The notes beneath the pieces were generated by a model. It ran no database searches, was not told the origin of the DNA, and worked only from the letters and a program-made list of their open reading frames with translations. The translations under genes were made by a program, and so were the position numbers. Shown here one piece after another: positions 6,565-8,742 of a stretch of DNA of 8,742 bases. The stretch is taken from positions 1 to 8,742 of the forward strand of contig JAFAQI010000043.1 of NCBI GenBank assembly GCA_019246495.1, given 5' to 3'. This DNA comes from Frankiales bacterium (GTDB lineage Bacteria; Actinomycetota; Actinomycetes; JAFAQI01). Each line of letters opens with the position of its first letter. The first letter of the stretch is position 1.

Positions 6565-7962
6565 GTGGCGGTGCCCGACGCCCGCGACCTCGGCCGGGTG
6601 CACTTCGTCGGGATCGGCGGAGCCGGGATGAGCGGCATCGCGCGCATCATGCTCTCGCGCGGCATCGAGGTCTCCGGCTGTGACGCCCGCGACTCGCTCG
6701 CCCTCACCGCGCTGCGCGCGCGGGGGGCGACGGTCGCAGTCGGGCACGATCCGGGTCACGTCGCTTTCGCCGACACGCTCGTGGTGTCGAGCGCGGTGCG
6801 GCCAACCGTGCCGGAGCTCGCTGAGGCCCAGCGGCTCGGGCGCCGGGTCCTGCCCCGCGGCGCCGCCCTCGCCGCGGTCATGGCCGGCGCCCGTGGCATC
6901 GCCGTCGCCGGCACCCACGGCAAGACGACGACCACGTCGATGCTCACCGTCGCGCTCCAGGCCTGTGGCCTGGACCCGAGCTATGCCATCGGGGGGGACC
7001 TGGGCGAGCCGGGCTCCAACGCGCACCAGGGGACGGGGGAGTTCTTCGTCGCGGAGGCCGACGAGAGCGACCGGTCGTTCCTGCTGCTCGCGCCGGAGGT
7101 CGCCGTCGTCACCAACGTGGAGGCCGACCATCTCGACAACTACGCGGACGGCGCCGCGGTGCACCGCGCCTTCGCGGAGTTCCTCGACCGCGTCGCGGCC
7201 GGAGGCGCCGTTGCGCTCGGGGTGGACGACGCGGGCGCGCGGGAGCTGTTCGACGCGGCGGTCGCGCGTGGTCTTCGTACGACGACGTTCGGCCTCGCCG
7301 ACGACGCGGACGTCCGGGTGACCGACCTGATCCTGGCCGGAGGTGGCTCGACGTTCTCCGTCGTGGCGGGTGGCCGGCGGCTCGGCCAGGTCGTCCTCCG
7401 GGTGCCCGGCAGCTACAACGCGGTCAACGCCGCCGGCGCCCTCGCCGCCGGCATGGCGCTGGAGCTGCCGTTCACCCAGCTGGTGCGCGGACTGGCCGAG
7501 TTCACCGGGGCTCGGCGGCGGTTCGAGGCCAAGGGCGAGGCGGATGGCATCCGCGTCTTCGACGACTACGCCCACCACCCGACCGAGCTCCGGGCGGTTC
7601 TCGGAGCCGCGCGGGCGGTCACCGCAGGGCGGGTCGTCGTCGTCTTCCAGCCGCACCTGTTCAGCCGAACACAGGCGTTCGCCAGGGACTTCGCCGCGGC
7701 GCTCACCGCGGCGGATGTCGCGGTCGTCATGGAAGTCTACGCCGCCCGGGAGGACCCGGTGCCGGGCGTCACCGGGGCTTTGGTCGCCGACGCCGTACCG
7801 GCCGGCGGGACCGAGGTGCACTACGAACCGTCGTGGTCGGCCGTGCCCGAGCTAGTCGGCCGGATCGCCCGGCCGGGCGACGTCGTGCTGACGGTCGGCG
7901 CCGGGGACGTGACGATGCTCGGTCCGGAGATCCTCGCGGCCATCGAGACCTCCGCCCGGTGA
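6565..7962 (+). CDS. murC: UDP-MurNAc:L-alanine ligase MurC
   Basis: MurC is the cytoplasmic ATP-dependent ligase attaching L-alanine to UDP-MurNAc, the first amino-acid step of the stem peptide. The 465-residue product has the Mur ligase layout: an N-terminal UDP-binding domain with VHFVGIGGAGMSGIA at 12-26, the ATPase domain with the P-loop AGTHGKTTT at 115-123, then EADESDRSF and NVEADHLDNY, GSYNAVNAAGALAA, and a C-terminal domain with DDYAHHPTE at 333-341 and FQPHLFSRT. The GTHGK form of the P-loop and the AHHPTE motif identify MurC rather than MurD, E or F. The open frame reaches upstream to 5878, but that part is shadow translation of the dehydratase gene; GTG 6565 follows a good ribosome binding site and directly precedes the conserved domain. 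It is separated from murG by the two sugar-nucleotide genes, whereas murG and murC are usually close neighbours in actinobacterial dcw clusters. Confidence 0.97.
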   Translation: MAVPDARDLGRVHFVGIGGAGMSGIARIMLSRGIEVSGCDARDSLALTALRARGATVAVGHDPGHVAFADTLVVSSAVRPTVPELAEAQRLGRRVLPRGAALAAVMAGARGIAVAGTHGKTTTTSMLTVALQACGLDPSYAIGGDLGEPGSNAHQGTGEFFVAEADESDRSFLLLAPEVAVVTNVEADHLDNYADGAAVHRAFAEFLDRVAAGGAVALGVDDAGARELFDAAVARGLRTTTFGLADDADVRVTDLILAGGGSTFSVVAGGRRLGQVVLRVPGSYNAVNAAGALAAGMALELPFTQLVRGLAEFTGARRRFEAKGEADGIRVFDDYAHHPTELRAVLGAARAVTAGRVVVVFQPHLFSRTQAFARDFAAALTAADVAVVMEVYAAREDPVPGVTGALVADAVPAGGTEVHYEPSWSAVPELVGRIARPGDVVLTVGAGDVTMLGPEILAAIETSAR

Positions 7963-7964
7963 TC
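7958..7964 (+). promoter_or_regulatory. Shine-Dalgarno for ftsQ overlapping the murC stop
   Basis: GGTGATC matches the downstream half of the extended ribosome-binding consensus (complementary to the GATCACC of the 16S rRNA 3' end) and ends 5 bases before the ATG at 7970. It includes the murC stop TGA at 7960-7962, so a ribosome terminating on murC would cover the ftsQ initiation site. Confidence 0.55.
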
Positions 7965-7969
7965 ACGCC

Positions 7970-8719
7970 ATGAGGGCCGCGGCTGACGGGCTCGCCGTCC
8001 TGTCCCGCCGCCGCCGGCAGCGCACCCGGCGCCGGCTGACTCGGCCGCTGCTCGCGCTGGCCGCCGTCGCGACCCTCCTCGCCCTCGCCTGGGGGCTGCT
8101 CACCTCCTCGCTGTTCGCCGTCCGAACCATCACCGTCAAGGGCACCTCGAGACTGACAACCGGACAGGTGCTCGCCGCGGCGGCGATCCACCGGGGCAGT
8201 CCGCTCGTCCGGGTCGACCTGTCCGCCGTACGCCGGCGGGTTGCCCGGCTGCCCGCAGTTGCCGCGGTCTCGGTCCGGAGGTCCTGGCCGCACGGGGTGG
8301 TGATCGACGTCGTGGAACGCCGGCCGGTCGCCGTGGTGGTCGGCGGTGGCCGGGACGTCCTGGTCGACCGCGGCGGCGTCGGGTTCGCAACCGTGTCGCA
8401 GCCACCGCCGGGACTCGTGCCCGTCTACACCCCCAGCGCGGTTTCCAGCAGCGGAGCGCCGGCGGCGCCGGACGCGCGCGCCGCTGTCGCCGTCCTCCAG
8501 TCGCTGCCGGCGCCGGTGCGACGACAGGTCGTCGGGCTGCAGGCGCCGACGGCGGTCGCCGTCGTGGTCGAGCTGCGGGACGCCCGCCAGATCATCTGGG
8601 GTGGCCCCACCGACACCGCCCGAAAGCTCGCCGCGGTGCGGTTGCTCTGGCGTCGCGGCGCCCGGGTGATCGATGTCACGACGCCCGGGGTGGCGGTTGT
8701 GCGGGGACCGGGCGGGTGA
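7970..8719 (+). CDS. ftsQ: Cell division protein FtsQ (DivIB family)
   Basis: FtsQ is a bitopic divisome protein that links early and late division proteins. The 249-residue product has an Arg-rich cytoplasmic N-terminus (residues 13-25), a single transmembrane helix at about 26-49, and an extracytoplasmic POTRA domain at about 50-120 (LFAVRTITVKG, then LPAVAAVSVRRSWPHGVVIDVVERRPVA), followed by the FtsQ beta domain with VLVDRGGVGFATV. Length is modest but within the family range; the cytoplasmic tail is much shorter than in mycobacteria. Start ATG 7970 lies 7 bases after the murC stop and gives a correct topology signal (positive-inside). Its position directly after murC is the standard actinobacterial order, with ftsZ expected beyond the right edge. 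Sequence conservation is weak in this family, so the assignment rests on topology, POTRA pattern and context. Confidence 0.93.
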   Translation: MRAAADGLAVLSRRRRQRTRRRLTRPLLALAAVATLLALAWGLLTSSLFAVRTITVKGTSRLTTGQVLAAAAIHRGSPLVRVDLSAVRRRVARLPAVAAVSVRRSWPHGVVIDVVERRPVAVVVGGGRDVLVDRGGVGFATVSQPPPGLVPVYTPSAVSSSGAPAAPDARAAVAVLQSLPAPVRRQVVGLQAPTAVAVVVELRDARQIIWGGPTDTARKLAAVRLLWRRGARVIDVTTPGVAVVRGPGG

Positions 8720-8742
8720 ATTCCGCAATCGGTGCCGAGAAA
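8720..8742 (+). other. Start of the ftsQ downstream spacer
   Basis: These 23 bases after the ftsQ stop contain no start codon with a recognisable ribosome binding site. In actinobacteria the ftsQ-ftsZ spacer often carries ftsZ promoters; too little is present to judge that here. Confidence 0.4.

Noticed and set aside
6517..7821. Antisense open frame of 434 codons opposite murC
   Set aside because: Low-complexity composition, no motif, and full overlap with murC; a shadow frame.
7970..8728. Antisense frame opposite ftsQ
   Set aside because: No motif, Arg/Gly/Asp-rich, and ftsQ has a clear membrane helix and POTRA pattern in the correct position.

Overview
The window reads as an uninterrupted stretch of the division and cell wall (dcw) cluster of a high-GC Gram-positive bacterium, most likely a member of the Actinomycetota. 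Reasons are the very GC-rich codon use (third positions almost all G or C, judged by eye), GTG as well as ATG starts, the actinobacterial-type MraY with a cysteine-containing loop before its DPLD segment, and the gene order mraY-murD-ftsW-murG-...-murC-ftsQ without murB or ddl between murC and ftsQ. The genus cannot be fixed from what is visible.

Layout, all on the + strand: the 3' part of mraY (1-682), murD (679-2139), ftsW (2136-3323), murG (3352-4497), a CBS-domain sugar-phosphate nucleotidyltransferase (4494-5543), an NAD-dependent nucleotide-sugar 4,6-dehydratase of the LegB type (5540-6529), murC (6565-7962) and ftsQ (7970-8719). The last 23 bases lie after ftsQ; ftsZ would be expected next but is not in view. 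No gap exceeds 35 bases. Four junctions are 4-base stop/start overlaps (ATGA or GTGA), so the block looks like one translationally coupled operon. No tRNA, rRNA, insertion sequence, CRISPR array, terminator or convincing internal promoter was seen.

Six of the eight genes form a coherent set. MurC and MurD add the first two amino acids (L-Ala, D-Glu) to UDP-MurNAc, MraY moves the finished pentapeptide precursor onto the lipid carrier, MurG adds GlcNAc to make lipid II, FtsW polymerises lipid II at the septum, and FtsQ is a divisome scaffold.

The unexpected part is the pair between murG and murC. The nucleotidyltransferase has the architecture of PtmE (two CBS domains followed by an NTP-transferase domain) and the next gene closely resembles LegB. 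Both enzymes belong to the GDP-sugar route towards legionaminic acid and related 6-deoxy-amino sugars. Here they overlap each other and murG and are embedded in the peptidoglycan operon, with no other enzyme of that route in view. This is the main candidate for an undescribed function: a nucleotide-sugar module co-expressed with lipid II synthesis. A secondary oddity is a changed acceptor-side motif in the adjoining MurG.
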